64,000 nucleotides of DNA from Antrihabitans auranticaus (GCF_016481275.1 NZ_JAEMNW010000001.1:124001-188000), one strand, 5' to 3'; positions 1 through 35,168 are shown, counted from the first letter of the stretch. Notes: generated by a model from the letters alone, not told the origin. Made by a program: numbers and translations.

Positions 1-141
1 GGGCAGACATCGAATTCCTCTCGAAGGGGCGTCAAGCGCACCTCAAGGATACTTCTGCCCGATACGTGGGCCGGACCACGTCGCGCGGACGACGTCGAAA
101 ATCGGATGCCGACGCCCGCCGCTTGTGCCAGTGTCGATGAA

Positions 142-1347
142 ATGACAACTCTCGACGGTATTACCTTCCGGCCGGGAACGCCGGCGGACTGGCCAGATCT
201 CATCCAGCACTTCGCCTTCTGCTTCGGCCACACTGCGACCGAGGCGAATCAGCTTTCGTGGCGCTCGATCATCGACGAGAAGCGCATTCTCATTGCGCTC
301 GACGACGGCGCGATCGTCGGCCAGACGACAGACATCTCGCTGACGCTGACCGTCCCCGGCGGCAACCAGGTCCCCGCCGCGGGCATCACCGCCGTATGCG
401 TGTCGCCGACTCACCGCCGGCGCGGTCTCCTCCGTGCGTTGTATACCGAGCAGCACCGACGCATCCAGTCCACGGGTGTGCCACTCGCATTGCTGACTGC
501 GAGTGAAGGCGGGATCTACGGCAGGTTCGGGTACGGACCGGCGACCATCGCTTGCGGCATTCAGCTCGATCGCCGTCTGGCCCGCTTTCATGACGCCGTC
601 CCGGATCCCGGCGGCGTGACGATTCCCCGGATCGGGGATGCGGCGACGTCGATCCCCCGGATCTACGACCGCTGGCAGGCTTTGGTGCCCGGTGCCCAGG
701 TCCGCCCGCCTGCGATGTGGGACCTCGTCTTCGCCGGTCGCAACAAGCACGGTGACGATCGCCCGGTTCTGTACTCGCTCGTTCATCGTGACGGGTACGC
801 GTTGTTCACACGGACGACCGGCGAGCCGACCGATTCCATCCGGGTCCACGAGCTCCGCACCGTCACCGACGATGCCCACATTGCCCTGTGGCGCGTCTTG
901 CTCGGCATGGATCTCGTCGGCCGCGTCGACGCGCACGTTCGCGAAGACGACGCGCTCCCCTATCTGCTGGCCGACGGTCGGCAGGTGGAAACAAAGGAAC
1001 GTGCCGACGGACTGTGGGTGCGGATCATGGACATACCCGCGGCACTGGAAGCCCGCGAGTATGCCGTCGACTTCGATACGGTCATCGAGGTCCGCGATCC
1101 ATTTCTCGATGCCGGAGGAAATTTCGCGCTGTCGATTCGCGACCGGAAGGCAACGTGCATCCGCACGGACGCAACTGCGCAGCTATCCATGGACATCGAT
1201 GTGCTCGGCAGTCTGTACCTCGGCGCGCACCGCGCCGCCCCGTTCGCAAAGGCACACCGGCTGTGGGGGAAGGACTTAGAGACAATCCGAATGTTCGATA
1301 TCGCGTTCGAAACAGACCGTGAGTCCGAAATGGGCTGGGGTTTCTAA
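142..1347 (+). CDS. eis: Eis-family GNAT N-acetyltransferase
   Basis: Acetyl-CoA-dependent N-acetyltransferase of the Eis family, cytoplasmic; family members acetylate amines of aminoglycosides and protein lysines. The 401-residue length fits Eis (about 400). The N-terminal GNAT fold has the acetyl-CoA loop at about residues 84-96 (VSPTHRRRGLL), followed by YGRFGYGPA; the C-terminal half is the SCP2-like part. The chain ends GWGF, placing a terminal Phe carboxylate as in Eis enzymes. ATG at 142 is chosen over the in-frame ATG at 106 because homologues begin close to the TLDGITFRPG segment. It stands alone, with a 153-bp gap to the next gene. The physiological substrate cannot be read from sequence. 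Confidence 0.85.
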   Translation: MTTLDGITFRPGTPADWPDLIQHFAFCFGHTATEANQLSWRSIIDEKRILIALDDGAIVGQTTDISLTLTVPGGNQVPAAGITAVCVSPTHRRRGLLRALYTEQHRRIQSTGVPLALLTASEGGIYGRFGYGPATIACGIQLDRRLARFHDAVPDPGGVTIPRIGDAATSIPRIYDRWQALVPGAQVRPPAMWDLVFAGRNKHGDDRPVLYSLVHRDGYALFTRTTGEPTDSIRVHELRTVTDDAHIALWRVLLGMDLVGRVDAHVREDDALPYLLADGRQVETKERADGLWVRIMDIPAALEAREYAVDFDTVIEVRDPFLDAGGNFALSIRDRKATCIRTDATAQLSMDIDVLGSLYLGAHRAAPFAKAHRLWGKDLETIRMFDIAFETDRESEMGWGF

Positions 1348-1446
1348 TACTTCGAACAGGGACTGGAGATACTCGAGAATTTCAAAACGTTCGAGTCTGG
1401 AAAATTTCGGCCGCGCCTGGGTATGTTTGCACCGGCGGCGGGACGT

Positions 1447-1452
1447 TATAAG
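1447..1452 (+). promoter_or_regulatory. Candidate -10 element for the secreted glycine-zipper gene
   Basis: TATAAG lies 49 nt before the ATG at 1501. A weak -35-like TTTGCA is at 1426-1431, with a short 15-bp spacer. GAGGGG at 1492-1497 serves as ribosome-binding site. Only the -10 match is convincing. Confidence 0.3.
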
Positions 1453-1500
1453 AACTTGACCAATGGGGGCCCGCTCGCCGAGCACAGAGATGAGGGGCCC

Positions 1501-2121
1501 ATGAGGCTGCGAGGAACTGTCGCCGCGACGGCGCTGATTGCCGCCGTATCGCTTGTCAGCACGGGTGCGTCGTACGCGGAGCCCGCACCGATCGAGCCGG
1601 GTCGGTTGCTGACTTACGAAGTGCAACTTGGCGACAACTTGTCGGTGAGTGCGAGTGTGGATTACGGGTACTGGCAGACGTCACCCGACGGCAAGTTCGT
1701 CACGCTGGTCGATGACGCGGGCAAACCGGTCGAAAGCATTCCGACGCAGTACGACTTGAACGGGCGACCACATCCGATTCCGACCGAAATCACTGATGGC
1801 GGCCAGAAATTGCAGATGAAGCCGCAGCAGGTGGGCATCGAAGAGACACCGGCTGCGAGCAACGCCGACCGCCAGGCAGCATGGGACACACTCATGCGCG
1901 AGATCGTCACGGGCTGGAACAACCAGGGACCCGTCTCGACTGCCATCGGTGCGGCAATAGGTTTCGGAATCGGCTGCCTGTCGATCTTCCCGAACTTCAT
2001 CGCGGGCTGCATCATCGGGACGATCATCGGAGCCGGCATCGGCGCCGCCGTGGGTGTTGTACAAGGCAATCCGAATGTCCAACCAGCGGCCCAGGCCTGG
2101 ATCGAGTCCTTCTTCAAGTAA
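1501..2121 (+). CDS. Secreted glycine-zipper protein (DUF8020-like)
   Basis: 206-residue exported protein of unknown function. Residues 1-27 form a Sec signal peptide (MRLRG, hydrophobic core, ASYA cut site before EPAPIEPG). The middle is polar. The last about 60 residues are hydrophobic and glycine-rich with a zipper (CIIGTIIGAGIGAAVGVVQG) suited to membrane insertion or helix packing. It is a paralogue of the protein at 6924-7526: both share the signal peptide, a domain containing LVD(D/N)AG and GQ(K/N)LQM, and the CI(I/L)GTIIGAGIG segment. The family name DUF8020 is from memory. The ATG has GAGGGG just upstream; an upstream in-frame extension to 1423 would bury the signal peptide, so I rejected it. 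The paralogue sits in the NRPS operon, so a link to lipopeptide handling or the cell envelope is conceivable but unproven. Confidence 0.75.
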   Translation: MRLRGTVAATALIAAVSLVSTGASYAEPAPIEPGRLLTYEVQLGDNLSVSASVDYGYWQTSPDGKFVTLVDDAGKPVESIPTQYDLNGRPHPIPTEITDGGQKLQMKPQQVGIEETPAASNADRQAAWDTLMREIVTGWNNQGPVSTAIGAAIGFGIGCLSIFPNFIAGCIIGTIIGAGIGAAVGVVQGNPNVQPAAQAWIESFFK

Positions 2122-2327
2122 CTGGTCAACCGACCTGAACGCTGCACAACCAGCGCTTTCGGATATCCAGAAGTTGCCGAATCTTTGCTATCACTAACGC
2201 ATTACGTTGATCTTGAAATGAATGTTCAAGGAAGCAAGCGCATTTCGTAGCAAAACTTTATCCAGTCCTTTATCGTCCTGGTAGACGCGCACACATCGCG
2301 TGCTGTTTCATAGCAAAAGGGGAAAAA
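2122..2327. other. Intergenic region upstream of the 42-residue peptide gene
   Basis: 206 bp, noticeably A/T-richer than its surroundings. It contains two similar blocks, GTAGCAAAACTTTATC near 2249 and ATAGCAAAAGGGGAAAA near 2311, the second of which ends in the ribosome-binding site of the small gene at 2328. No clear hairpin terminator for the gene ending at 2121 was seen. Confidence 0.4.
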
Positions 2328-2456
2328 ATGCCTGAAGGGGACAACGGGATGCTCGGCATCCTTGGTGCGCTCAACAGTGGGGTCACGCTGGGGCTTGCCA
2401 ACACGATCTTGACGTTCGGCGGTTTCGTTCTGAACCTCAATATCAACTCGGGCTAG
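2328..2456 (+). CDS. Small hydrophobic peptide, 42 residues, unrecognised
   Basis: An ATG with a strong purine tract (AAAAGGGGAAAAA) directly upstream opens a 42-codon frame ending TAG at 2454-2456, one base before the convergent nadC stop. The peptide starts MPEGDNGMLGILGALNS, continues with a hydrophobic stretch rich in Gly, Leu, Ala and Asn (GLANTILTFGG), and ends NLNINSG. It has no cysteine and almost no charge outside the first six residues. There is no cleavable signal peptide; it could be a single membrane helix or a small membrane-active peptide. It lies 3' of a secreted glycine-zipper gene and may be transcribed with it or from the A/T-rich gap. I do not recognise a family. The coding call rests on the ribosome-binding site and the exact fit before nadC. 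Confidence 0.5.
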   Translation: MPEGDNGMLGILGALNSGVTLGLANTILTFGGFVLNLNINSG

Positions 2457-2457
2457 T

Positions 2458-3306
2458 TCACATATCGAGGCCCAGGTCGAGTACCGAGACCGAATGCGTC
2501 AGCGCCCCAACGGCAAGATAATCGACGCCCGTTCTCGCGTACTCGGCTGCCACTTCGAGGCTCAGCCCGCCCGAAGATTCGAGCTTGGTCTGCGGTGCAC
2601 GAGAGTTTCTGCGCTGCACCGCAGTCTGAGTTTGCCATAACGGAAAGTTGTCCAGCAGAACGAGTTCGACGTTCTGCTCCAGAACCGCGTCCAGTTGCTC
2701 GAGGCTGTCGACTTCCACTTCGCACTCGATGTCCGGGCGCATGGCTCGCACAGCCTGCAATGCCGCAACCACCGAACCCGCTGCCACAACGTGGTTGTCC
2801 TTGATCAGTGCTGCATCGCCCAGCCCCATTCGGTGATTCACGCCGCCACCCATGCGGACCGCATACTTCTCCAGAGCACGCAGGCCAGGAAGTGTTTTGC
2901 GCGTGTCCCGAATTCTGCAGTCCGTACCGTCGACGGCGTCGACCCAGCGCGCCGTCGCGGACGCGATACCGGACATGTGGCAGACGAGGTTCAGCATCGT
3001 CCGCTCAGCAGTGAGCAGCGCTCTCGTGGGCGCGGAAACTGTCAGCACCACAGTGCCTTTCTGCACCCGGGAGCCGTCCGCGATCCGATCGACGACCTCG
3101 TAGTTCCCCTCGCCGATCACCTCGTCGAGCACCATGAGGCCGACATCGATCCCGGCAACCACGCCCACTTCCCTGGATACGACAGCAGCCTTCGCCACTG
3201 CGTCCGCGGGAACCGTTGCGGCGCTGGTGACGTCGGGGCCGAATCGCAGGTCCTCGTCGAGTCCCGTGCGAATCACCCGTAGGACCTCGTCACGATCGAG
3301 CGTCAT
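2458..3306 (-). CDS. nadC: Quinolinate phosphoribosyltransferase (NadC)
   Basis: Converts quinolinate and PRPP to nicotinate mononucleotide, CO2 and pyrophosphate in de novo NAD synthesis. It has 282 residues, normal for NadC. Signatures include RKTLPGLRALEKYAV, the GGGVNHRMGL segment and LIKDNHV, which carry the Arg/His/Lys residues that bind quinolinate and PRPP, and a C-terminal TIM-barrel edge GVDYLAVGALTHS. It is last in nadA-nadB-nadC; its ATG (3304-3306) directly abuts the nadB stop (3307-3309), so translation is probably coupled. Expression should follow the palindrome upstream of nadA. Confidence 0.96.
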   Translation of the reverse strand: MTLDRDEVLRVIRTGLDEDLRFGPDVTSAATVPADAVAKAAVVSREVGVVAGIDVGLMVLDEVIGEGNYEVVDRIADGSRVQKGTVVLTVSAPTRALLTAERTMLNLVCHMSGIASATARWVDAVDGTDCRIRDTRKTLPGLRALEKYAVRMGGGVNHRMGLGDAALIKDNHVVAAGSVVAALQAVRAMRPDIECEVEVDSLEQLDAVLEQNVELVLLDNFPLWQTQTAVQRRNSRAPQTKLESSGGLSLEVAAEYARTGVDYLAVGALTHSVSVLDLGLDM

Positions 3307-4878
3307 CTAACGCACTCCTGTCAATCTCAGTTCTGCCAGCTGTAGTTCACCCGACCGGTCCATCCGCACGGGAATGCTCCGGCGCTGGGTTTCGATTGCG
3401 TCCGGATAGTCCGAACGCGTGTGGCAGCCACGGCTTTCGGTGCGCGCGTCGGCAGCGAGTACGAGTGCGGTCGCGGTGATCGTCAGAGCCGCGTCTTCGA
3501 GCGCATCGACGGATTCGGACACCACTTGCGACGCCGCCGCGAGTTCGGCTGCCGCAATCGCGAGACCCGAGCCGTCACGCACGACCGAGGCGTGCTCGGT
3601 CATCAATGCTTGCAACTTCTCTCGGGGCATGTGCGGCATCGCACGCTGGCCGGGATCCTTCACCTCGACGCGCAGGTCGGCGCGCTGTGCGGCGGCAGCG
3701 CCTGCCCGCTCCCCCACCACCAGTCCTTCGAGCAGGCTGTTGGACGCGAGCCGGTTCGCGCCGTGCAGACCGGTCCGCGCGACCTCCCCTGCCGCGAGCA
3801 GACCGGGGACCTCGGTGCAACCGTTGACGTCGGTCACGACGCCACCACACTGATAGTGCGCGGCAGGTGCGACGGGGATGAGTTGGTGAGCCGGGTCGAT
3901 TCCGGCGGCCAAGCACGATGCGGTGATCGTCGGAAAGCGTTGGGCGAAGCCGGGTATTGCTCGCGCGTCGAGGAAGACATGGTCGGTGCCGAGTTGGCGC
4001 ATCCGCGCGGAGATCGCTTTCGACACGACATCGCGAGGGGCAAGGTCGCCACGTGGGTGAACGCCCTTCGTCACCGAGTTGCCTTCGGTGTCGACCAATT
4101 TCGCACCCTCGCCGCGGACCGCTTCGCTGATCAGGGGACGCCGACCGGTTCCGCCCGGCGTGTACAGCACGGTCGGGTGGAACTGCACGAACTCGATGTC
4201 CTCGACAGTTGCACCCGCGTCCAATGCCAGCCCGATGCCGTCCGCGGTGGCACCGGGCGGATTCGTGCTGCACGAATAGAGCTGGCCGAGTCCACCGGTC
4301 GCAAGGAGCACGGACGGGGTGTGCACCACCCCGTATCCCTCTTTCGACAGCACCAGCAGGCCCGTCACGCCGGCTGCGTCGGTGACGACCCGCGCTGCGC
4401 TCGCCCCGAATAGCACGGGCATACCTGCGGCGTTCAGGGCGCGTTGCACTTCGGCACCGGTTGCGTCGCCGCCCGCGTGAATGATTCGCCGCGTACTGTG
4501 CCCGCCTTCGCGCGTGCGCGAGACGGCACCGTCGCGGCCGAGGTCGAACACCGCCCCGAGGTCCGTCAGTGCGGCGATCGCCCGCTGGCCACCCGCCACG
4601 ATCGACCGAACGGCCGCTTCGTCGCAGAGGCCCGCACCGGCCTCGACGGTGTCCTCGACATGCGAGTCGACCGAATCTCGCTGGGGCGCGACGACAGCAA
4701 TGCCGCCTTGCGCGTACTGCGTCGCAGTGTCTGTCGGCCCGCCCTTGCTGACAGTGAGGACATTCAGTCCGCGCACCGAGGCCGCGCGGGCGGCGGTGAG
4801 CCCCGCTACACCGCCACCGACCACGACGAGATCAGCCCGCGCCTCCCACGCGATCGCGCCCCCCGGCGCGCGCGTCAC
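3307..4878 (-). CDS. nadB: L-aspartate oxidase (NadB)
   Basis: FAD-dependent oxidation of L-aspartate to iminoaspartate, the substrate of NadA. It has 523 residues. The N-terminal Rossmann motif [11 protein letters not shown] binds [18 protein letters not shown] and HYQCGGV are typical of the fumarate-reductase/NadB fold; the C-terminal helical domain carries [13 protein letters not shown]. The start is GTG at 4876-4878, overlapping the nadA stop by 4 bp (GTGA). An open frame continues upstream to 5826 but runs antisense-free through nadA in another frame and is not used. Middle gene of the nadABC operon. Confidence 0.95.
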   Translation of the reverse strand: MTRAPGGAIAWEARADLVVVGGGVAGLTAARAASVRGLNVLTVSKGGPTDTATQYAQGGIAVVAPQRDSVDSHVEDTVEAGAGLCDEAAVRSIVAGGQRAIAALTDLGAVFDLGRDGAVSRTREGGHSTRRIIHAGGDATGAEVQRALNAAGMPVLFGASAARVVTDAAGVTGLLVLSKEGYGVVHTPSVLLATGGLGQLYSCSTNPPGATADGIGLALDAGATVEDIEFVQFHPTVLYTPGGTGRRPLISEAVRGEGAKLVDTEGNSVTKGVHPRGDLAPRDVVSKAISARMRQLGTDHVFLDARAIPGFAQRFPTITASCLAAGIDPAHQLIPVAPAAHYQCGGVVTDVNGCTEVPGLLAAGEVARTGLHGANRLASNSLLEGLVVGERAGAAAAQRADLRVEVKDPGQRAMPHMPREKLQALMTEHASVVRDGSGLAIAAAELAAASQVVSESVDALEDAALTITATALVLAADARTESRGCHTRSDYPDAIETQRRSIPVRMDRSGELQLAELRLTGVR

Positions 4879-5900
4879 TCGCCTCCGCCCGGGGTACCGA
4901 TTTCGATCATTCGCTGCACCGACTTGCGCGCGCGCTCTGCGATATCCAGATCGACGTGCACCTCGTCCTTGCCTTCGATCAAGCAGCGCAGTAGCGCGGC
5001 GGGAGTGATCATCTTCATGTATTTGCAGGACGCGCGATCGTTGACGGCCTGGAAGTCGATGCCCGGCGCGGCCTTGCGCAGCTGGTGCAGCATGCCGACC
5101 TCGGTTGCGACGAGAACCTGCTTCGACTTCGCGACGCGGGCGGCGTCGATCATGCCGCCGGTGGACAAGATGTGGACGCGATCGGCTGGGAACGCACCTT
5201 CGCCCGCGAGGTACAGCGCCGACGTCGCGCAACCGCACTCCGGGTGCACGAAGAGCTCGGCATCCGGGTGGCTGCGCGCCTGCGCAGTCAGTTCGTCGCC
5301 GTTGATGCCGGCGTGGACGTGACACTCGCCCGCCCAGATGTGGAGGTTCTTGCGGCCGGTGATGCGTTTGACGTGCGCGCCGAGGAACTGGTCCGGCAGG
5401 AACAGCACATCGCGGTCGGGATCGACGGAGGCAACGACATCGACTGCGTTGGACGACGTGCAGCAGATGTCGGTCAGCGCTTTCACTTCGGCCGTGGTGT
5501 TCACGTAGGAGACGACGACGGCGTCGGGGAACTCCGCTTTCCAGGCACGCAGGTCGTCGGCAGTGATGGAGTCCGCGAGGGAGCAGCCCGCGCGCGCGTC
5601 CGGGATCAGGACCGTTTTCGTGGGGCTCAGGATCTTCGCCGTCTCGGCCATGAAGTGCACACCGCAGAAGATGATCGTGCCCTCGGTCGCCTCGGCGGCG
5701 ATCCGCGATAGCGCGAGCGAGTCCCCGACGTGGTCGGCAACATCCTGGATTTCGGGCAACTGGTAGTTGTGCGCCAGGATCGTCGCGTTCTGTTTCCGCG
5801 CGAGCCGCTTGACCTCGGTTGCCCATTCAGGAGTGCCGACGACGCCACTGAATCCGGTTGGGCTGTCCTGAATCTGCGCTTCCAGCAGTGTCGTGGCCAT
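4875..5900 (-). CDS. nadA: Quinolinate synthase (NadA)
   Basis: Condenses iminoaspartate with dihydroxyacetone phosphate to quinolinate using a [4Fe-4S] cluster. It has 341 residues. Three cluster cysteines are visible in their usual contexts: AGCSLAD, HPECG and SCKYMK. ATG at 5898-5900 (MATTLLEAQ) is preceded by AAAGGAG at good spacing; the frame stays open to 5990 but that would run into the operator. First gene of nadA-nadB-nadC and divergent from nrtR, so the shared palindrome at 5966-5988 is well placed to repress it. Confidence 0.95.
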   Translation of the reverse strand: MATTLLEAQIQDSPTGFSGVVGTPEWATEVKRLARKQNATILAHNYQLPEIQDVADHVGDSLALSRIAAEATEGTIIFCGVHFMAETAKILSPTKTVLIPDARAGCSLADSITADDLRAWKAEFPDAVVVSYVNTTAEVKALTDICCTSSNAVDVVASVDPDRDVLFLPDQFLGAHVKRITGRKNLHIWAGECHVHAGINGDELTAQARSHPDAELFVHPECGCATSALYLAGEGAFPADRVHILSTGGMIDAARVAKSKQVLVATEVGMLHQLRKAAPGIDFQAVNDRASCKYMKMITPAALLRCLIEGKDEVHVDLDIAERARKSVQRMIEIGTPGGGE

Positions 5901-5952
5901 GTCGGCTCCTTTCCCGCGATCCCGGGGGCTGAGCCGAGTTCGCATCTCTGCT

Positions 5953-5981
5953 TTGTTATCGAGCAGTTTTCGACTTATGAT
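5953..5981 (+). promoter_or_regulatory. nrtR promoter, leaderless
   Basis: TTGTTA (5953-5958), 17-bp spacer, TATGAT (5976-5981). The ATG at 5989 falls 7 nt after the -10, so the transcript would begin at or next to the start codon. No ribosome-binding site precedes either nearby ATG, which fits a leaderless mRNA. Confidence 0.55.
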
Positions 5982-5988
5982 CGAAAAC
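5966..5988. promoter_or_regulatory. Candidate NrtR operator (palindrome)
   Basis: Perfect inverted repeat GTTTTCGA-N7-TCGAAAAC between nadA and nrtR. Its spacer contains the TATGAT -10 hexamer of nrtR, and it lies 66-88 bp upstream of the nadA start. NrtR-type regulators bind palindromes of about 21 bp, so autoregulation and repression of nadABC from one site is the natural reading. Confidence 0.65.
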
Positions 5989-6699
5989 ATGCTTCATAGT
6001 AGCACCATCCACGAATCGCTCACCGCGGTGTTCCAGGTGCGGTACTTCGGTTCGGACAAACCGGGCAACGGCGCGCGACCCGAACTGGCGGTACTGCTCT
6101 GGCAACGCGCCCTCGATCCACAGGTCGGGACGTGGTCCCTGCCAGGTGGAAAGCTGCGCGACGACGAAGACCTGACGGCATCGGCGCGGCGACAGCTGGC
6201 AGAGAAGGTTGACGTGCGGAAGCTGGCGCATCTCGAACAACTGTCGGTGTTCAGCGAGCCCGACCGCGTGCCGGGTCCACGCAGGATCGCGTCGACATTC
6301 CTCGGCCTCGTCCCGTTGACGACCGATCCGAAACTTCCCGACGACACCGCCTGGCATCCCGTGTCGGCGCTGCCGGTCATGTCGTTCGACCACGGCGTGG
6401 TCGTCGAGCACGCGCGCACTCGCCTGGCCGCAAAACTCTCCTACACGAACATCGCATTCGCGTTGGCACCCCAGGAGTTCGCGATGTCGACGCTCCGCGA
6501 AATATATTGTGCAGCACTAGGTTACGACGTCGACACGACGAACCTCCAACGTGTCTTGAATCGGCGCAAAGTGCTGACCCCCACTGGCACAACCTCCGCC
6601 CCCGGCCGCACCGGTGGCAGGCCGGCGGCGCTGTATCGCTTCACTGATTCGTCCATTCGGGTCACCGACGAATTCGCGGCGTTGCGGCCGCCGACCTGA
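5989..6699 (+). CDS. nrtR: Nudix-related NAD biosynthesis regulator (NrtR)
   Basis: Transcriptional repressor that senses NAD-related ADP-ribosyl metabolites. Residues about 10-150 form a Nudix fold with [15 protein letters not shown]; the catalytic RExxEE core is degenerate (RRQLAEK), as expected of a sensor rather than a hydrolase. The C-terminal about 80 residues are the winged helix ([34 protein letters not shown]). I chose ATG 5989 over ATG 5977 because 5977 lies inside the -10 and the palindrome. Divergence from nadABC supports the assignment. 236 residues. Confidence 0.88.
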   Translation: MLHSSTIHESLTAVFQVRYFGSDKPGNGARPELAVLLWQRALDPQVGTWSLPGGKLRDDEDLTASARRQLAEKVDVRKLAHLEQLSVFSEPDRVPGPRRIASTFLGLVPLTTDPKLPDDTAWHPVSALPVMSFDHGVVVEHARTRLAAKLSYTNIAFALAPQEFAMSTLREIYCAALGYDVDTTNLQRVLNRRKVLTPTGTTSAPGRTGGRPAALYRFTDSSIRVTDEFAALRPPT

Positions 6700-6709
6700 G
6701 TGGTTGCCT

Positions 6710-6777
6710 GGCGCAGACAGCCGGACCCTCGACCGCTCCAGGTGGTGAGCGACCGAGGGTCCGGATGGATCTGCGCC
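6710..6777. terminator. Long nested hairpin between convergent genes
   Basis: Outer stem GGCGCAGA/TCTGCGCC, middle stem CCGGACCCTCG/CGAGGGTCCGG (11 bp, perfect, 6721-6731 with 6754-6764), inner stem CGCTC/GAGCG. It starts 10 nt after the nrtR stop. There is no T-tract, so it may be a bidirectional terminator of the U-less actinobacterial kind or an RNA-processing structure. Confidence 0.6.
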
Positions 6778-6859
6778 GACAAGGTGATCTGTCACGCCGA
6801 AAGAGTTTCGCGAATTGCGAACCGAACGGCACACTGATTCGTTGTCAATGCGAGGGCCG

Positions 6860-6887
6860 GGCCATCCGCGATGCTGCGCGAATGGCC
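6860..6887 (-). terminator. Hairpin at the 3' end of the NRPS operon
   Basis: GGCCAT-c-CGCG-atgctg-CGCG-a-ATGGCC, 37 nt past the stop of the glycine-zipper gene on the minus strand. No clear T-tract. Likely 3' end structure of the NRPS transcript. Confidence 0.45.
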
Positions 6888-6923
6888 GCGATCAACCTCG
6901 ATTCTTGTCGGTGTTCGGAGTTG

Positions 6924-7526
6924 TTAAGGGGCGTATGTGCTGAAGTAATCGAAGATCGCTGGTTGCAGGTTCTCACCCCCTCGCACAATTCCGACGATTG
7001 CTCCTATTCCCGCGCCGATGATCGTCCCCAAGATGCATCCCGCGATCGGGTTGAGCAAGATTGCGATACAGCCGACGACCTGACCGACGGTCGCGCCGAC
7101 TGCGACGGCCATCATGCCGCCGTTCTCCCACCATTTGACTGCTTCTGTGCGCAGGTGATCCCACGCCGCTCCACGGTCACGCTGCAGCACCTCGGACACC
7201 GTCGTCGGCAGGTCCTTCGGTGTCATCTGCAGGTTCTGGCCGTCTTCACTGATCGCGGCAGCGATCGGGTATCTGACGTTGTCCCAGGTGAAATACGTGG
7301 GCACGACCTCACGGACCGTGCCGGCGTTATCGACAAGTTCGACTGCGGCGTCCGTCTCGCGGAAGTAGCCCGAGTCGATACGAGTGTTGACGGTGTTCGT
7401 GCCGACCCACGTCGTCGTGTAATTGATGACGTCGCTCGCCGGCTCCGCCTGCGCTACAGCGGTGCCGAACAGCGCCGCCGCTACAACCGTCGACGTGATT
7501 ATCGCCGACGATCTCAGAAGCTTCAT
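6924..7526 (-). CDS. Secreted glycine-zipper protein in the NRPS operon (DUF8020-like)
   Basis: 200-residue exported protein. Residues 1-28 are a signal peptide (MKLLRSS, hydrophobic core, cut near AVAQA-EP). A polar domain follows, then a C-terminal hydrophobic region with two glycine-rich helices (VAVGATVGQVVGCIAIL and CILGTIIGAGIGAIVGIVRG). Clear paralogue of the protein at 1501-2121. AGGAGA stands 7 nt before the ATG, and the gene begins 12 bp after the NRPS stop, so the two are almost certainly co-transcribed. A role in self-protection, surface display or export of the lipopeptide is possible from context. No catalytic motif is visible and function is unknown. The gene's intactness behind an interrupted NRPS is notable. 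Confidence 0.8.
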   Translation of the reverse strand: MKLLRSSAIITSTVVAAALFGTAVAQAEPASDVINYTTTWVGTNTVNTRIDSGYFRETDAAVELVDNAGTVREVVPTYFTWDNVRYPIAAAISEDGQNLQMTPKDLPTTVSEVLQRDRGAAWDHLRTEAVKWWENGGMMAVAVGATVGQVVGCIAILLNPIAGCILGTIIGAGIGAIVGIVRGGENLQPAIFDYFSTYAP

Positions 7527-7538
7527 CGTGCTCTCCTA

Positions 7539-34301
<26,763 letters not shown>

Positions 34302-34864
34302 GAGACTCCAGCCACCTGTCATTGGTCGGGCTGCTGCGCGAATCACTTCGCCGGCAACCACGAGCGCGGTAATCCAAATACGCCTGCATAGCTGAACCAC
34401 AGCATTGGCTCAGCTGACCTCCAATTGACGATTCGGAGCCATGCGCACGTTTGGATGGGCAATTCTTTGTGCTTTTTCGAAGCAGTCTCGATGCCCGAAA
34501 TCTCGCGTTCTAACATACGTTAAGTTTTCTTTTCGCTACTTCGATGGACTCCAGGCAGGTGAATTGCACCCCTGCGACCTGGGGTTTTGCGGGAGCATTG
34601 GGTCACCTCAGCCGTTTGATAACCGAATGATCTCTTCTTGATCACGATGGCGTCACCGTACTCATCCACCTACTGAGTGGCTCCGAACCCAAATCATGGA
34701 CACCTCTTTTGGTATCGCTGCGCAAGCGATGCAAATTCCCCGATGCAATTACTGTGTTGACTGGAATACGTTCTTGTGCTGCGATTCTGATGGGTCGTAA
34801 TTCGCGTTTCGCGGAGGGTCGGGCACGGCCCGCTCTGTTGTCCACCTGCTCGGAAGGAGCGCGG

Positions 34865-34960
34865 ATGGTTCGTCCAGTCACCGCGCGGCTCGAGCCCCGG
34901 ACCGCTCCGCGGAGGGTCCACCGCGGCACAGAAAGGGAGTCGATCGACCTATTGGAATGA
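34865..34960 (+). CDS. Possible 31-residue leader peptide
   Basis: ATG with AAGGAG 5 nt upstream, 31 codons, basic and Arg-rich (MVRPVTARLEPRTAPRR at the start), ending at a TGA that overlaps the next ATG (ATGA). It lies about 210 bp before the chorismate-mutase-like gene. It may be a translated leader of the pap operon; no run of aromatic codons is present, so classical attenuation is not indicated. Low confidence. Confidence 0.3.
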   Translation: MVRPVTARLEPRTAPRRVHRGTERESIDLLE

Positions 34961-35076
34961 CGTTTACGAGTTATTTGGAGATTTGTTTGAAAAGCCCCGA
35001 ACCGGGGCACCGTAACATTGCTCGTCTGATTCGTCGGCATTTCAGAATTGGCGAATCGACCGTCGGGGGCATGTAA
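34957..35076 (+). CDS. Possible 39-residue coupled short frame
   Basis: Starts at the ATGA overlap with the preceding short frame and ends TAA at 35074-35076. It begins MTFTSYLEICLKSPEPG and ends in a basic segment (IARLIRRHFRIG). Translational coupling geometry is the only support. It spans the hairpin at 34994-35008. Low confidence. Confidence 0.25.
   Translation: MTFTSYLEICLKSPEPGHRNIARLIRRHFRIGESTVGGM
34990..35008 (-). terminator. Intrinsic terminator or attenuator read leftward
   Basis: On the minus strand, GCCCCG-gtt-CGGGGC is followed directly by TTTTC, a compact stem with a short U-run. It lies about 690 bp upstream of the NRPS start, so it would stop or attenuate leftward transcripts begun to its right. 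Confidence 0.45.
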
Positions 35077-35168
35077 GTACTGCCGAATATGGCGAAATTT
35101 TTGCGCGCAATTCGCACGCGAAAATGCGCCGACAGTCCGGGAAAATCCGAGAACGAGGGGGTCCACCG

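Larger units (their letters stand above)
34302..35168. other. Divergent intergenic region between NRPS and pap operon
   Basis: 867 bp, A/T-richer than its flanks in the left half, and must hold both promoters. Left half (to about 34860): no supported gene; TAACATACGTTA at 34511-34522 is a small palindrome. Right half: two overlapping short frames and one hairpin, listed separately. Frames longer than 60 codons here lack a ribosome-binding site or codon bias and are not called. Confidence 0.5.

Noticed and set aside
1-60. Inverted repeat GGGCAGA (1-7) with TCTGCCC (54-60)
   Set aside because: Seven base pairs with a 46-nt loop at the window edge; not distinguishable from chance without the upstream sequence.
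43-936. 297-codon minus-strand frame opposite eis
   Set aside because: Composition of an antisense shadow, and the plus-strand Eis protein is clearly the real gene.
4879-5826. N-terminal extension of nadB through the nadA region
   Set aside because: Overlaps nadA in another frame and has no similarity to NadB; the GTGA overlap start at 4878 is adequate.
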